Source of the DNA: Arcuatula senhousia
Lineage: Eukaryota > Mollusca > Bivalvia > Mytilida > Mytilidae
DNA: 64,000 nucleotides
NCBI GenBank assembly: GCA_963971305.1
Contig: OZ020313.1
Location: 56,244,203-56,308,202 of the forward strand
Reading direction: 5' to 3'
Shown piece after piece: positions 9,203 through 20,194 of this stretch (within the stretch, counting starts at the first letter, position 1; each line of letters starts with the position of its first letter). The translations under genes and the position numbers were made by a program. A model generated the notes under the pieces. It saw only the letters and a list, made by a program, of their open reading frames with translations. It was not told where the DNA came from and did no database searches.

Positions 9203-12200
9203 CTGAAAAAAATAGCATACATGTACATGAAGATGCATCGAACAGGATCATTAGTTTACAATAATGAAGGAAAACACCACGACAGACATGACAGACAATA
9301 ACAGAATACTCAAGTGGTCAAAAATCTTGTATGAGTCTTATTGTACATGTACCCGATTGATTCTTAGTATTGGGGAGGGAAAATGGTGTATCAGCCTTTA
9401 ATGTATCCAAGAGTTTTCTAAGATAATTATCTGCATACTGACTTGGATTAATCTAAAATGTTACAGTAATATTGTTTCATTTTTATGAGCTTCCTACGTG
9501 TTACCTATGTTTTTGACTCTATTGCCATTTTTGTGAAGGACCATTGTTCCACATTGAAAATAAAGGTTATCTATATCAAATGTCCAAGAGAAAAGACAAA
9601 ACAAGGAAGATATACCGGAGAATTTAAATATCGCAATGGTCATGACTTGATACAAGCATTTAAAAAGAAACGATGGTTTAAACCAGGTTGTATGGCGCGC
9701 CAAACCCCCCTCTTCCATTGCGATCTTAGGGTCCGGTAGTTACACAAACACAACAAGGTTCTTAAGACATTCGGTGTAATAGGGATTTTGTGATGATCAT
9801 CCTAGTTCAACAACCTCGGTACAACAACAAGCCAAACAATAATCAAAACAATCATTTTAGTGAACATTGTGTCATGTGCATTTATTGGAAATCTCATTCA
9901 AGTTATTTACCTGATAATTTTCAAACTTCTGTCGAATCTCCGTTGATTTTTCGTTCGAATCAAAATATTCCTTTAGCAACGGTGTCCAAACGTTAGAAGG
10001 AGACACACTGAAACAGGGAAATTCCCATTTACATCTGATATGAAGTAATTTATTGTTGTAACTCTATATTTAGAGGTCGACATCTTTATTTATTTTCACC
10101 TCGAGGTGAAGCGTGTTTCGTTGTATTTTTTTTTAATTTTCAAAGTAAATAAAGCAAACAACAAAATTATCGAACTGGGATGATCAATCTCATGTCTCAT
10201 ATATGCAAGAAGAAATAAAAAAGCAAATACATACCAGAGAAATTAAAGATCACAATGATCCTGACTTGATGCAGCCATTTAAAAAGAAATCGTGCGTTAA
10301 ACCAGGTTTTACGGGGCCTAACCTCCCTCTTCCATTGCGATCTAAAGGTCTAGTTACAAAAAAACACAACGTAGTTATGAGACCCGATAGAGATAAAGAG
10401 GTGATAATCTCTGTTACAAAAAACTGTCACAAACTTATTAAAACAATCACGAATCATTTCTCGGACACAATGTTCAATTTTGCTGACTAAGACTAAGAAA
10501 CTTAATTCGAAGTCGGGTTATTACAAACATATGATAATAAGTTCTGTAGAGCTTTTTGCCGACAAACAAATAACAACACACAAATGGATACAATATAAAA
10601 CACAAAGCAAATTAAAGTAAAATAATAAGCAGTATGCAGGTGAGCACATAAAATGCATATATGTATACTAAGCTGAACACATACTTGGTTAAAACCAATA
10701 AACATTAAACAGTACAGTAGCACATTAAGTAAAACAAAGCACATGCAGTCAAGCACACAACGAAACTAATGCAAAAGGCATATAGTAACACAAAGCACAA
10801 AGCACAATACAACATGCACATATAAACGTAAAGCACAATTTTACATACATTGCACACTTACAAAAGCCATATTATAATAGTTTATACTTATTGACTGGGT
10901 ATGAAGGAAATAGGTAGATTATTTTCCCCGAGGTGCAACTATTGCCTGAGGCGTAGCCGAAGGCAATAGTTGTCTCCGAGGGAAAATAATCTATCTATTT
11001 CCTAAATACCCAGTCAGTAAGTATTTTATTATACCGAAAGAAACAACAGACAAGAACGTTTTTAATATTTGACTATTTAAAAATGCATATGTAATAATAA
11101 TTAAAAAATTAATCAATTTAAAAACGTACTAAAAAGTTGCATTGAAAGTACTTAAAAAAGTTTAACACGGAAAACTCGTGCAATTAATTATATGTAGTGT
11201 GACGTAACATGAATAAAATATATCAATCAAAATGAAATAAAGAAAACGATTGGATAAAGGCGGGGCTTAATGACGTCAGAGGGCAAATAGTTGTGGCGAG
11301 GGCAATAGTTCGGAAACTATTGACCGGTCAATAGTTCAAAGCTAGCAAACAGAAAAAATAGTGAAAATATTGTATATGCATTTATTAAAGAAAAACACTA
11401 CTGAGGTATAATAATAGCTGCTATCGAAAGAAAAACTTTTTAGTGATAGTTGACGATAAAACAGAAGTAAATGTTAGTCTTAGAAATTAATACAAAATGA
11501 TGATTTTCTCTTTTTCCGTAAAGTGTTTTTGTAATTCCAGTTTTAAAAGACTCTAAATCAAAGCTTATACCAGTTTATTCTGACGTTGTTGGGTGCCTCA
11601 TCTATAGCCAGTGCCTTGGTCATGGCGGATATCGCCCCCTAAAACACGATTTAAGTTTATTTTATTCTGATGACAATAAGACCGTATTTATAGTGAACAT
11701 TTATCTAACATTTTTTCGTATCTTTTTTCTCATGTTAAACATATTTGCTCTCGCTACGACTTGTGTTCGCGTACATGTAGTTGATACGTGTATGCTGTTG
11801 TTTTCGATGCTTTGTGTTTATTCGTTTTTAACTGGTTGTCACTTTGCCCTTTCGGACAAAGTCACTTTTGACATTCGATTGATCCAATTCACAATGGAAA
11901 ACAGCCTGCAGCCTTCAAATGTGACCAGTGGTCGCTTCTCGCCGTTTTGAAATTACCCAAAGATTAAAAATAAAACGCGTATGAAGCCTGAGCACCTGGG
12001 TTCATGAGTTTAGGTTAACAATTGCAATTTAGTTGTGCTGTGTGTAGTATTTGCTTTATTTTTTCAGATCTTTTGTCTTTTATATCTACTGATTTTTCTT
12101 AGTTTTTTCAACTTGTGATATTTGAATTCCCACTAAGTTGTCATTATATACCTTTGTGGCGACGTAGGTTGCTCCTTTCTCTTGGCCGATTTGTCCTACT

Positions 12201-15200
12201 AAGCTGCTCAGGTTAATGACATTTCCCTTCGTTTGTCTTAAATACGGTAGTGCATGCTGTAGAAATATATATAAACTATGGAGTCCACTACATGTACACA
12301 AATGTACATACCATTTTAATCTGTATTATCATTCAAAGATAGCTATTTTCATTTTACGTATTGCTTTTTTTATGACCCGCCTATAAAACAACAAAGATTT
12401 CGGTCTTTTTATTCGTCTTTTTGTGTGCCAAGAAGGGTGTCGTTAGATTGGTTTCGAAGCATACGCATCTATTTTTAAATCCTGGGCCAATTGCAAAACG
12501 GTGAGCAGCGACTACTTGTAACATTGAACATGTTGAAGACTGCTTGCTGTACATGTTTTCCATAAAACCTGGTTCAACCCACCATTTTTTTGGAATGTCT
12601 GTACCAAGTCAGGACCATTGCGATCTCAAATATCTCTGGCATGTCTTTGCATTGTTTTGTCTTTTCTTTTTGGATATATGAAATTGATCATCCAAGTTCG
12701 GTGAGTAGTTTTGCTGTTACCTTAATCTTATTTCCGTTGCAGAATTTATATATTGGTTGTGTCGCGTGTTCTAACTCCGCATCTCCGAGTCATTATCTTC
12801 TATCATACAATCATTACGGAGTTTTGTATATTATAATACATTCAAAACAGGGACATCACGTAGTAGCAACATTATTAAAATCTGACAAAAATGTGTTGAG
12901 CTGTGCCTTAATGTCCCAGGTTAGACATATTTAATGACAGATCTACAGATAGACGAACTATTACCTTCGTGAACAGAAAGGTGCTGATGAGGTTAACATC
13001 AATTATCTTCTTAAAGTCTGCTACTGACGTCTGGTCAATAGTCAGAGGTCCCAGATCTGAAAAAAAAATAAGATTTAAGATAGACAAAAGTCTTCCTGAA
13101 GTCGGCAACCACTGCGAGATGTTCTGTGAAAAATAGAAAAAAAATAAAACAATTCTTCCTGAAGTCGGTAATAGATGTTTGCTCAAGATTTGTCAAAAAA
13201 ATAAACACATCTGTCTGTTGTCGGCAACTAATGTCTGTTCATTAGTGAAAGGTTCTAGGTGAAAAATAGAAATCTGTGGGCTTATAATCAAAATGTGAAA
13301 AAATATCGACCTCTGTGTCATGAAGGTGCTTAGAAAACTGCGACGTAATGATCGTACGGACGGACGATTTGAAAATGTAAAATTGACTACCCCCTCTTTA
13401 CTTCAATGCGAAGGTATGACGATACATGTTAGTAAAGGTAACCTTTTTTGAAATCGACATCTGATGTCTGATTGATAGTGAAATGTTTAGATCTGTTAAT
13501 AATGACAACAGTGATTGAATCTTTTCAAAAGTTAGCTACTGGTGTATGGTCCGTTAAAGTGTAAGGTCTAAAATTCATTTTCAGTTGACGACCGGAGTTC
13601 TTGACGTGACAGAACAACTCAATCATAAGGCGATCACTAATAAACGTGATCGTAACCCAATGCAATTTAAATGGGATAATGTGCACGCCTAGCTAGCGAT
13701 TGCTTTATGAGACGGCACCCAGATTTGTCTAACACTTGCGGATAGAACTGGGTACCGTTTCATAAAGCAATTTCCACTAACCGTGCTCGTTGTCCCCTAC
13801 ATTGTGAATGATAAACGTGCATGTTATAGGTGAAAGACCACTAATTTATGCAACGGCACCATCATGATAGTGTTTTTGTTTAGGGAGCAACCATTTGATT
13901 TTTATGGGGGTACTATGGATATTTTCTTCGTCCTGCTTTTTTATTTTTGGAAAAAGCTGAGCCTGAATTTTTTTTTGCGCGCGCCAAATCTTTTTAAAAA
14001 AAGCTATCATAAAATGTTCAGCCAAAACTACCATCCTGCCTTTTTTTTTAATTCAAAGCACTGTCCTGCCTTTTTATATCTGGATTTTTGCCATCCTGTC
14101 TTTTTATTTCAAATCTCACCATAGCCCCCCCCCCCCCCCATAAAAATCAAATAGTCGGTCCCTTAAAAATGTATGATACCAGTAGTTGATACCTACGTAT
14201 CCCCACGTTGTTTATTAGGCAGTCGATTTTACCAAATGTTTCCACTGTTTTATCAATAACATTCTGGAATAAACAAATGAATTACAATTTTATAAAACAT
14301 ATCATATTCAACTTTACATGGCTGCTTAAATTAGCTACAAGAAGCAATGCCACATAATTGTTTTTCTATAGACATTTGTTTCCATTGTAACGTTGTTGTT
14401 TTCAAACTTGCCTTTATTTTAGTAGTTTCTTTGTTAGCGTCATTAGCTGGGAACCAGTGGTGGCTCCAGAAATTTCGAAAGGAGGTGCCTACTGACTGGC
14501 TTAGAGGGGTCTTTCTCTGTTCATGGTTCAATGATTTCCTATGTTTCGAACTTTTTTTCCGACAAAAAATGAAGGGCAAGCCCCCTGCCCCTGTATCCGA
14601 CCCCTTAGTTTAAGCAGTATTCTTTTAGAAACAACCCGGTGTTTCTCAGATTAATGATGGTTTGGTCAGTTGATCCTAGATCAAGAAGCAAAGGTACAAA
14701 TGGGGCATCCGAATGTCAAAAGTCCGAAAGGGCAGAGACAAAACCAGCAAACACCAACAAGAACGGGACAAAAACAGACAACATGTAAAACAAGGAAACA
14801 CAAAACAACTGAATATTAATCAACAACGCGAACTCCAGTCAAAACAAGAGTGAACTCAGGTGCTCCGGAAGAGTAAGCAGTTCCTGCTTGCTATAGCACA
14901 CCCGTCGCGTTGCCAATATTCCATTCAGCGTGTCAAATCCGGTAAAGGAAAACAAAACAACACCCTATGACAAACCAACATCTGCACTCATCTGAGAGAT
15001 CGAAATCCCATATTTGTCTATAAGTGCATGAGGTCTTCCGTTAAATTTCTTGAGTGAAGACAGCAACCGAGGAGCAACATAACCCTGTGTGAGCAATTTT
15101 TGCGTCAGACGTGTCGCTCTGCTAAAGAAATTGATGTAAGTCCCGCATGCTCTGGAGTAACGAATCAATTGAGATACGTAAACTCCATAAGCTGGAGCGG

Positions 15201-17502
15201 ACGGAATGTTGCTACACAAGAAGGGGAAGTTGACGATTGGAAAGTTGAAAGTCTTCCTTGAGAGTCAATTTCGAGATGTAGATCTTAATATGAAGCAGAC
15301 TTCCTAGAATCCGTCGTGTCCTTTATCTCAAGCTCCTGTGGATGTATGAGATGGAGAAAGTCACCAAAATCAAGCTCAGTTAATCTAGGACTAAGTAACT
15401 TAATCTAAGTTTTTCTCATTATTGTGGTTGTGGCGTATTTAAATTTTCACTGGCCAAATTTTTTGATTGCTTTTTGTCAGAATGGATAGTCTATGGAAAC
15501 AAACCATTTAAGGATAATGAGAACACCAAGAAGAAACGGACAACATAACAAGAATATGTCCGAAAGACATAGTGCACCATCTCGCAACTTTTGGGACGGA
15601 CGAATAAATGGACGGGCAAATAGACTAGAACACTATATGCCTCCTACTTTCGTAGATGAGGCATAACGCATACAAAACAACCGACGCAAACTTAAGTCGT
15701 AAAGGTACTTTGTTTTTTCAAGGGTTAATAAAATGTTTTGTTTTAAAAGCGTCTACTTACAACCACTTCGTCTTCGTGAGTGACATCACAGTTAACAAAG
15801 AGACATTGACCATAGGCAGATATCTCTTTTTCTGTTGCTTTTCCTTCAATATCTGTTAAGAAATAATGACATACCAAAAGTAAAAATCTGATTATCAGTA
15901 CAATTCAGTTCTTGTAGGTATACACCTTGAGAATATTATATTTTCAGACTGGCCATTACTAGCTTTAAATGCCCCCCTATCTGTTAGATACTTGGCTTTA
16001 CTTTGCTCTTTTAACTTAAGTGTCTCTGATAAGTCGATCTTATATCACCATGCAAAATATTACTTATCTGACAAAAAGTCGATTAACAAAACTCAAATCT
16101 TTCTACATTGTATAAGGATGAGGTGCTGTACTAAAAGTAAATTTTTAAGTTCGACATCAGAATCAGACTTTTATTTTGGTGTTTTTCGTTATCAACAGAC
16201 GGTTTTCACACGAACCTACATTTAATATTTGAGGAAAAATCTATCTGGATAGTTAAATATTTGACGATATTTCTAGTTAGGAGCATTAAAAAACCTTAAT
16301 TTAATAACATTTTTCTGCTGCAAGCTAGTGTTTTTTTTGTGTGTTTGTGGTAGCAATTAGTGGTAATGATGATGGTATTCGTGGTAGTGGTGGTTTAGGA
16401 AAGTTTAGGTGATGTTGGTGGTGATTGTGACTTACCATTATTGGAACAGAACACGACGTTTGACCCTTGTTCAACTAAAATCAATCAATAAATAATACAA
16501 ATATCAGGTATTTAAAGAAAAAAATATATATTTAACTATGTAACATGTTCATAAAGACATTGTTGTAGTTTAGCGCCTTTGCCTTAGAATGATTAATGTT
16601 TTCCATGTAGATATGGGTTCCTTCTTTAAATGAACTTACTAGAATAAATGTACGTACAATCTGAGAAAAAAAGCCATTGCAATTCATGAACATGCATATG
16701 TGATGCATATTTTACTTGTTCAATACATAACATGTATAGTCACTGTGATACAAGATGTTTCAATTTTGTCTGGAAAGTTTTGAATTTTTTTTTTCATATT
16801 TGCTTTAAAGCCAAAGCAGGTTAACTTACGAGTCAGCGCATCATCCCAAGTTTTTGTGGGATCGGGACGTGAACTAAAAAACCTGACCTTGGAGGATGGA
16901 GTCAGCGTAGCCAGAAAAATATTGATAGGTTTTCATAAGATGGATTTTTGTATGTTGACGAAATTTTCACACTGTTCATTAACTGTTCATTAATGGTTAT
17001 ATTTGAAAGGCAAGTAATTATAGTTTTATTCTCACTTGTTGTGTATTGTGCTTTATGTGACTCTCGGACCCCAATCTTGATCACAATGGAAGATGGAGGT
17101 TTAGCACCATAAAACCTGTTTTAAAATGCCTGCACCGTGTCAGATTCAAGTGAGAACCATTGCGGTTTTCAATTTCTTAGGTATGTCTTTTTTCATTGAT
17201 CCTCCAAGTTCGGTAATTGTGTTATTGACATATTTTTGGAGTTCTTTTGATCGAGAGCAATAGGCATGTATATGTACGGAACACATTGCAATTTTGAATG
17301 CGAGACTCATCGTCAAATAATTGTGATTTTATCCATGAACGTCACGTCATGTTCGAAAAAGGAACAAAAATATGTCTACTACAACAACGAAACAAACATA
17401 TTATACGGGACACTTACCAAATTGCTTGACACACCCTTTTCCAATCACACGTGAGCCTCCAGTTACTATCGTAACAGTATTTTGTAACTTTAATTCCGCC
17501 AT
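9053..17502 (-). CDS. Short-chain dehydrogenase/reductase, 17-beta-hydroxysteroid dehydrogenase 14-like (9 exons)
   Basis: Joined exons 17502-17418, 16475-16437, 15852-15761, 14263-14197, 13056-12965, 12256-12152, 11638-11571, 10007-9911 and 9202-9053 give a continuous 795-nt frame (264 residues); every junction is GT-AG and phases match. Classical SDR order: TGGSRVIG (14-21), CDVTHEDEV (63-71), NNVG (90-93), DVNLIST with Asn116, INLSSLVG with Ser143, YVATK (Tyr156, Lys160), SPSNVWTP and a C-terminal FCTGLDLNITGGAE. Length and the C-terminal motif fit HSD17B14, a cytosolic NAD-dependent oxidoreductase. Start at 17502 is the first ATG before the Rossmann strand; an ATG 16 nt upstream is out of frame. 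Oddities: the second Gly of TGxxxGxG is Val, NNAG is NNVG, PG is PS. Catalytic residues are intact, so activity is possible but cofactor binding may differ. Confidence 0.9.
9555..9870 (-). repeat. Penelope-like element 3' flank fragment
   Basis: Reverse-orientation match to the 3' region and direct repeat of the element at 54.3-57.8 kb (landmarks CGCAATGGTCATGACTTGAT, GGTTTAAACCAGGTTGTATG, CCTCTTCCATTGCGATCTTA). It lies in the intron between exons 8 and 9 of the dehydrogenase gene. Confidence 0.8.
9911..10007 (-). CDS. HSD17B14-like exon 8
   Basis: 97 nt, phase 2 to 0, between CTGTTTCAG and GTAAAT. Encodes VSPSNVWTPLLKEYFDSNEK and a substrate-loop segment; the usual PG is PS. Confidence 0.87.
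10155..10465 (-). repeat. Penelope-like element 3' flank fragment
   Basis: Second intronic copy in the same orientation as 9555-9870, with GATCCTGACTTGATGCAGCC and GTTAAACCAGGTTTTACGGG. The two copies differ enough to be independent insertions rather than a recent duplication. Confidence 0.78.
10500..10870. repeat. AC-rich degenerate low-complexity stretch
   Basis: Repeated short ACAAAGCACA/CACATA motifs without a fixed period. Intronic; no coding signal. Confidence 0.45.
10871..11033. repeat. Foldback (long inverted repeat)
   Basis: Arms of about 70 bp (outer part ACTTATTGACTGGGTAT, inner part GATTATTTTCC, CAACTATTGCC) pair around GAGGCGTAGCCG. Related CAATAGTT motifs recur at 11290-11345, so the element may continue to about 11420. 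Confidence 0.85.
11571..11638 (-). CDS. HSD17B14-like exon 7
   Basis: 68 nt, phase 0 to 2, between GTGTTTTAG and GTATAAG. Encodes GAISAMTKALAIDEAPNNVR-IN, the helix after the active-site Lys. Confidence 0.88.
11890..11985 (+). repeat. Dispersed repeat family C
   Basis: Shares ACAATGGAAAACAGCCTGCA and GACCAGTGGTCGCTTCTCGC with copies elsewhere in the window. Intronic. Confidence 0.6.
12152..12256 (-). CDS. HSD17B14-like exon 6
   Basis: 105 nt, phase 0 to 0, between TTTCTACAG and GTATAT. Encodes HALPYLRQTKGNVINLSSLV through YVATK and so contributes Ser, Tyr and Lys of the active site. Confidence 0.9.
12485..12560 (-). repeat. Dispersed repeat family C, reverse copy
   Basis: Reverse-orientation fragment (GGTGAGCAGCGACTACTTG, CTGCTTGCTGTACATGTTTT) fused to the Penelope-like fragment that follows. 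Confidence 0.5.
12560..12720 (+). repeat. Penelope-like element 3' flank fragment
   Basis: Forward-orientation fragment with AAAACCTGGTTCAACCCACC and GTACCAAGTCAGGACCATTG. Intronic in the dehydrogenase gene. Confidence 0.78.
12965..13056 (-). CDS. HSD17B14-like exon 5
   Basis: 92 nt between a T-rich acceptor (TTTTTTTTTCAG) and donor GTAATA, phase 1 to 0. Encodes LGPLTIDQTSVADFKKIIDV and NLISTFLFTK with the structural Asn. Decayed copies of this exon's 5' part lie at 13080-13600. Confidence 0.88.
13080..13600 (-). pseudogene. Decayed tandem copies of the start of dehydrogenase exon 5
   Basis: At least four blocks (near 13088, 13155, 13210, 13450 and possibly 13530) resemble plus-strand CTTAAAGTCTGCTACTGACG followed by the TCAATAGTCAGAGGTCCCAG segment and the A-rich acceptor tract. 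Each is diverged and out of frame. They look like old tandem duplications of the acceptor and first half of exon 5 that no longer code. Confidence 0.6.
13881..14165. mobile_element. MITE with ~29-bp TIRs and homopolymer run (copy 1)
   Basis: Left end AGGGAGCAACCATTTGATTT continues to TTATGGGGG; the right end is its inverse with a few changes. Just inside the right TIR is a run of 15 C. A relative in opposite orientation lies at 43903-44135. The interior is T-rich and non-coding. Confidence 0.75.
14197..14263 (-). CDS. HSD17B14-like exon 4
   Basis: 67 nt between acceptor TTATTCCAG and donor GTAGGT, phase 0 to 1. Encodes NVIDKTVETFGKIDCLINNV and G-I; the family NNAG motif reads NNVG here. Confidence 0.85.
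14690..15335 (-). pseudogene. Penelope-like RT thumb and 3' UTR fragment (second subfamily)
   Basis: On the minus strand 15335-14968 encodes, with one stop and a frameshift, the region after the catalytic box: LELEIKDTTDS-like text, then SNIPSAPAYGVYVSQLIRYS and KYGISISQMSADVGL. 14967-14690 is a 3' UTR-type segment (CGGGTGTGCTATAGCAAGCA on minus) shared with copies at 26360, 41690, 42935, 47840 and 61055. Intronic. Confidence 0.75.
15761..15852 (-). CDS. HSD17B14-like exon 3
   Basis: 92 nt between acceptor TTCTTAACAG and donor GTAAGT, phase 1 to 0. Encodes DIEGKATEKEISAYGQCLF and the CDVTHEDEV motif whose Asp contacts the adenine ring in classical SDRs. Confidence 0.88.
16437..16475 (-). CDS. 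HSD17B14-like exon 2
   Basis: 39 nt between acceptor GATTTTAG and donor GTAAGT, phase 1 to 1. Encodes VEQGSNVVFCSNN, the second strand of the Rossmann fold. Confidence 0.85.
16840..16910 (+). repeat. Single solo unit of the 42-bp minisatellite
   Basis: GGGATCGGGACGTGAACT followed by AAAAAACCTGACCTTGGAGG matches one unit of the array at 826-1850, 15 kb away. A lone unit suggests the minisatellite arose from a dispersed element. Confidence 0.65.
17085..17230 (+). repeat. Penelope-like element 3' flank fragment
   Basis: Forward fragment with AATGGAAGATGGAGGTTTAG, CATAAAACCTGTTTT and CTCCAAGTTCGGTAA. Lies in intron 1 of the dehydrogenase gene. Confidence 0.65.
17418..17502 (-). CDS. HSD17B14-like exon 1
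   Basis: 85 nt from ATG to donor GTAAGT, ending in phase 1. It encodes MAELKLQNTVTIVTGGSRVI and the end of the first Rossmann turn, including the unusual Val19. Confidence 0.88.
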
Positions 17503-17549
17503 GTTTTTCGTTTACCATGAAAACCTAAGAGAGATATCATGTAGTCTGA

Positions 17550-17555
17550 TTTATA
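17550..17555 (-). promoter_or_regulatory. Candidate TATA box of the dehydrogenase gene
   Basis: TATAAA on the minus strand, 48 bp upstream of the start ATG. Position is compatible with a short 5' UTR, but no transcript evidence is available. Confidence 0.25.
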
Positions 17556-17559
17556 GACG

Positions 17560-18537
17560 GCGAAGACTTATCTATTAAATTGGTTATCTGGTGCCAATAC
17601 AACACGTTATAACGAATCGTAAATATTGAAGATGGCTCATTTCGATGTGTTTACTTTTTAGCATCTATCAGTGGAAATTGTTTATTATTGAAACATTATA
17701 GACTTATGTAATAATATGGAATCCCATCCTTTATCGTGCAATATGATCCCCAATGATGAAAATGAATGGAATATTTTAATTCAGCAAAACAGAAAACGAG
17801 GATAGGGTCTTAGGCTGAACGGTGCAAATATAGAAATTGAGTTTTGTCCAGCTTGGCTTGCCATACCAATGAATCGTTTTTTTCCATCTAAATGATTTTA
17901 AATAGCATGTATATGGGGTTTCTGTAGATTTTAAAGGCATATTGTCTACGAAAAATTATTTTTTTGTAAAACAAAAAAATTGTCGTCAGACTAGATTCGT
18001 TTTGTTTATTTAGAAAGATACAAACGTTCAAAATACCACTAGGATACCTTATAAATATATAATACATGTAATACTTGTAAAGCTTTACCAAAAAACATAT
18101 TCATGAGATGTAGATTAGCTGTAAGAATGCGCACTATACTTTCTTAAATTAACTTGCACGTGGTGCATAATCTAGCTGTTTCTCGAAGTTTTAGACAAAA
18201 TGAGTTTGCCGTAGACATATGCCTTAAACAGTATCCAAATGCTTTTAATACGCACTGATCTAGATGCTTCCAAACCCATCTAGATTGAAAAACCATCGAG
18301 ATGTAACCATCTCAATTTTGACATGAATTGCCTCTGATAAGTATCAGATAGCCCAATATACATGATATATATCCAGTGAATAATTATAAAGATTCAAATA
18401 ACTGAGTCAAATAACAAGTAAGTAGATGTATTGATTATTCCAAATGGAAAACAAAATTCGAACAAATGCATTTTGATTATCAATTTATATTTTAGCTATA
18501 TTTTTAATATGCCGGAAAAAAAAGAAAAAAAAATAAT
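17560..18537. other. No gene seen (dehydrogenase upstream region)
   Basis: AT-rich intergenic sequence with no exon, TIR or tandem repeat that I can support. Confidence 0.45.
18521..18537 (-). terminator. Pol III T-run downstream of the tRNA-Leu-like gene
   Basis: On the minus strand the tRNA 3' end is followed within a few bases by a run of T interrupted by single C, the normal Pol III stop signal. Confidence 0.6.
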
Positions 18538-18620
18538 GTCAGAAGTGGGATTCGAAGCCACGCCTGGAGAACCAGACTGCAACCTGAACGCAGCGCTTTA
18601 GACCACTCGGCCTTCCTGGC
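18538..18620 (-). tRNA. tRNA-Leu (CAG)-like gene or recent pseudogene
   Basis: Minus-strand sequence has A box GGCCGAGTGG, anticodon loop TTCAGGT (anticodon CAG), a class II variable arm TGG-TTCT-CCA, and B box TTCGAATCC. It is followed by a long T run that can serve as Pol III terminator. Length 83 nt fits Leu. Two stem mismatches (acceptor pair 2-71, and C-C at the end of the T stem) mean it may be a pseudogene or tRNA-derived repeat. No intron. Confidence 0.75.
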
Positions 18621-20190
18621 AACGTACAATGAAGAGAAAAAAACTCAATTTTTATAAATACACAATATGAAAATTGAAGTTTGGCCGAAAAAGGGGGGAG
18701 GAGCTTAATTTGCTAAGAAAAGAAAGATAACTCCAATTTCTCTTCCAATACCATTTTCAAGCCAGACAATGTGATTAAATAAATTTTAACACTTATTTTG
18801 ACAGTTATACAATTTAACTGTATATAGATGAAATGTTATAAATATTTGTATGCTTACATTGTGTAATCTTTGTACACGTTCGTTTTAATACTCATTTGAT
18901 GAAAACTTCATGTCATAATTCTTATTCTAAAATTATCATGATTGAACATATTTGAAGTTGTGAATGGACAAAATTTCATCGCAAGTATAAAGTTCTAGAA
19001 GTTATTAGTGGGCGACTTTATATATCCCCGAAATAGTCGCAGAAACCTATTATCAGTGACTGACCTTACAAAACTCAGCTTGTGCTTATCCCCGAAATTG
19101 ATTGTGTATAGTAATTCTAAATTCTCAGCAAGGGAAGGACCCAATTATACAATCTCGATCAAACTTTACAATACTACAACATAACACCTTGCCTTTGGTC
19201 TCCTCGGACAAGATAGACTCCTTACAGGGAGGCTACCACAGGGACCAGTCTTTTGTTTCTACATGCCTGGGAAACTCGCAAGTTGCAACCAAAATTCCGG
19301 GACCCGGAATTTTGTGATTAACATTAATGTAATTTTGAGAAATCAAAGAGTGTCACTCCATGTATATTTGTTGAATAATTGTAAATAAAGCAAACACAGT
19401 TTATTTTGTTCAATCAATAACGTTAAGTTACATTTTTCCTTGGATCCGGACTTGTCCTGGTTTATAAAATCGCCTTGACAATAAATAAACGATAGTCGTA
19501 TTTCGAGGATAATCGACCCACATATGTCTCCCTAAATAGGCTTAATTGTTAGTGTACGATGGTCTCCGTAATGGGTTATAACATGCCAATGGCGGATTTT
19601 GGAGAGCATATCACCCGGAGCCAGACCCCATCTAAAAACATTGGTTAAGTCCAATTGGAGACGACAGACTATTTGACTTGAATTAGGGCCTTGGTTTTTG
19701 TTTTGACCATGCAAATCGCGGATAAAATATTTATTGAATGCGTATCAACAAAATTTTTATTTTTTGTAGGCGTCGCGACATTATTAGCATTATTTTATAT
19801 AGCAGAAATCCTTCTTCAGAATATTGCTTTTCTTACCCTCTGCTGCCAAAATATTTGTCTGAAAAAAAAAAGTGATTCAAGTTCGCTAACTGTTAAATAT
19901 GTCGAACTCTGCAATACGTTCATAATTTGCATGTGAGATTCTATAAAGTATTGAGTCCGATGAGCATTTAAGCAGCATTATAATTAGATAGCTGTCTCCG
20001 TCGATTTTAAAATTCTGGGCCGGTTTTTTTTGCCCGAATTTCTCTTTTGCTCTTGGTCTGTTTCTTGGAAATCATAAGTATAAACACTAACAGATAACAA
20101 ACCACCTGCAACCTCCAATAATTGTTTCTGAGATTTACTAGCACAAAGTTTACCCAACTACATGTACCAATAATAAAAAGTTTGGCACAA
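18621..20190. other. No gene seen; one perfect palindrome
   Basis: AT-rich intergenic sequence. At 19293-19315 a perfect hairpin AAAATTCCGGG-A-CCCGGAATTTT stands out. Short open frames have no supporting domain. Confidence 0.45.
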
Positions 20191-20194
20191 ACAA

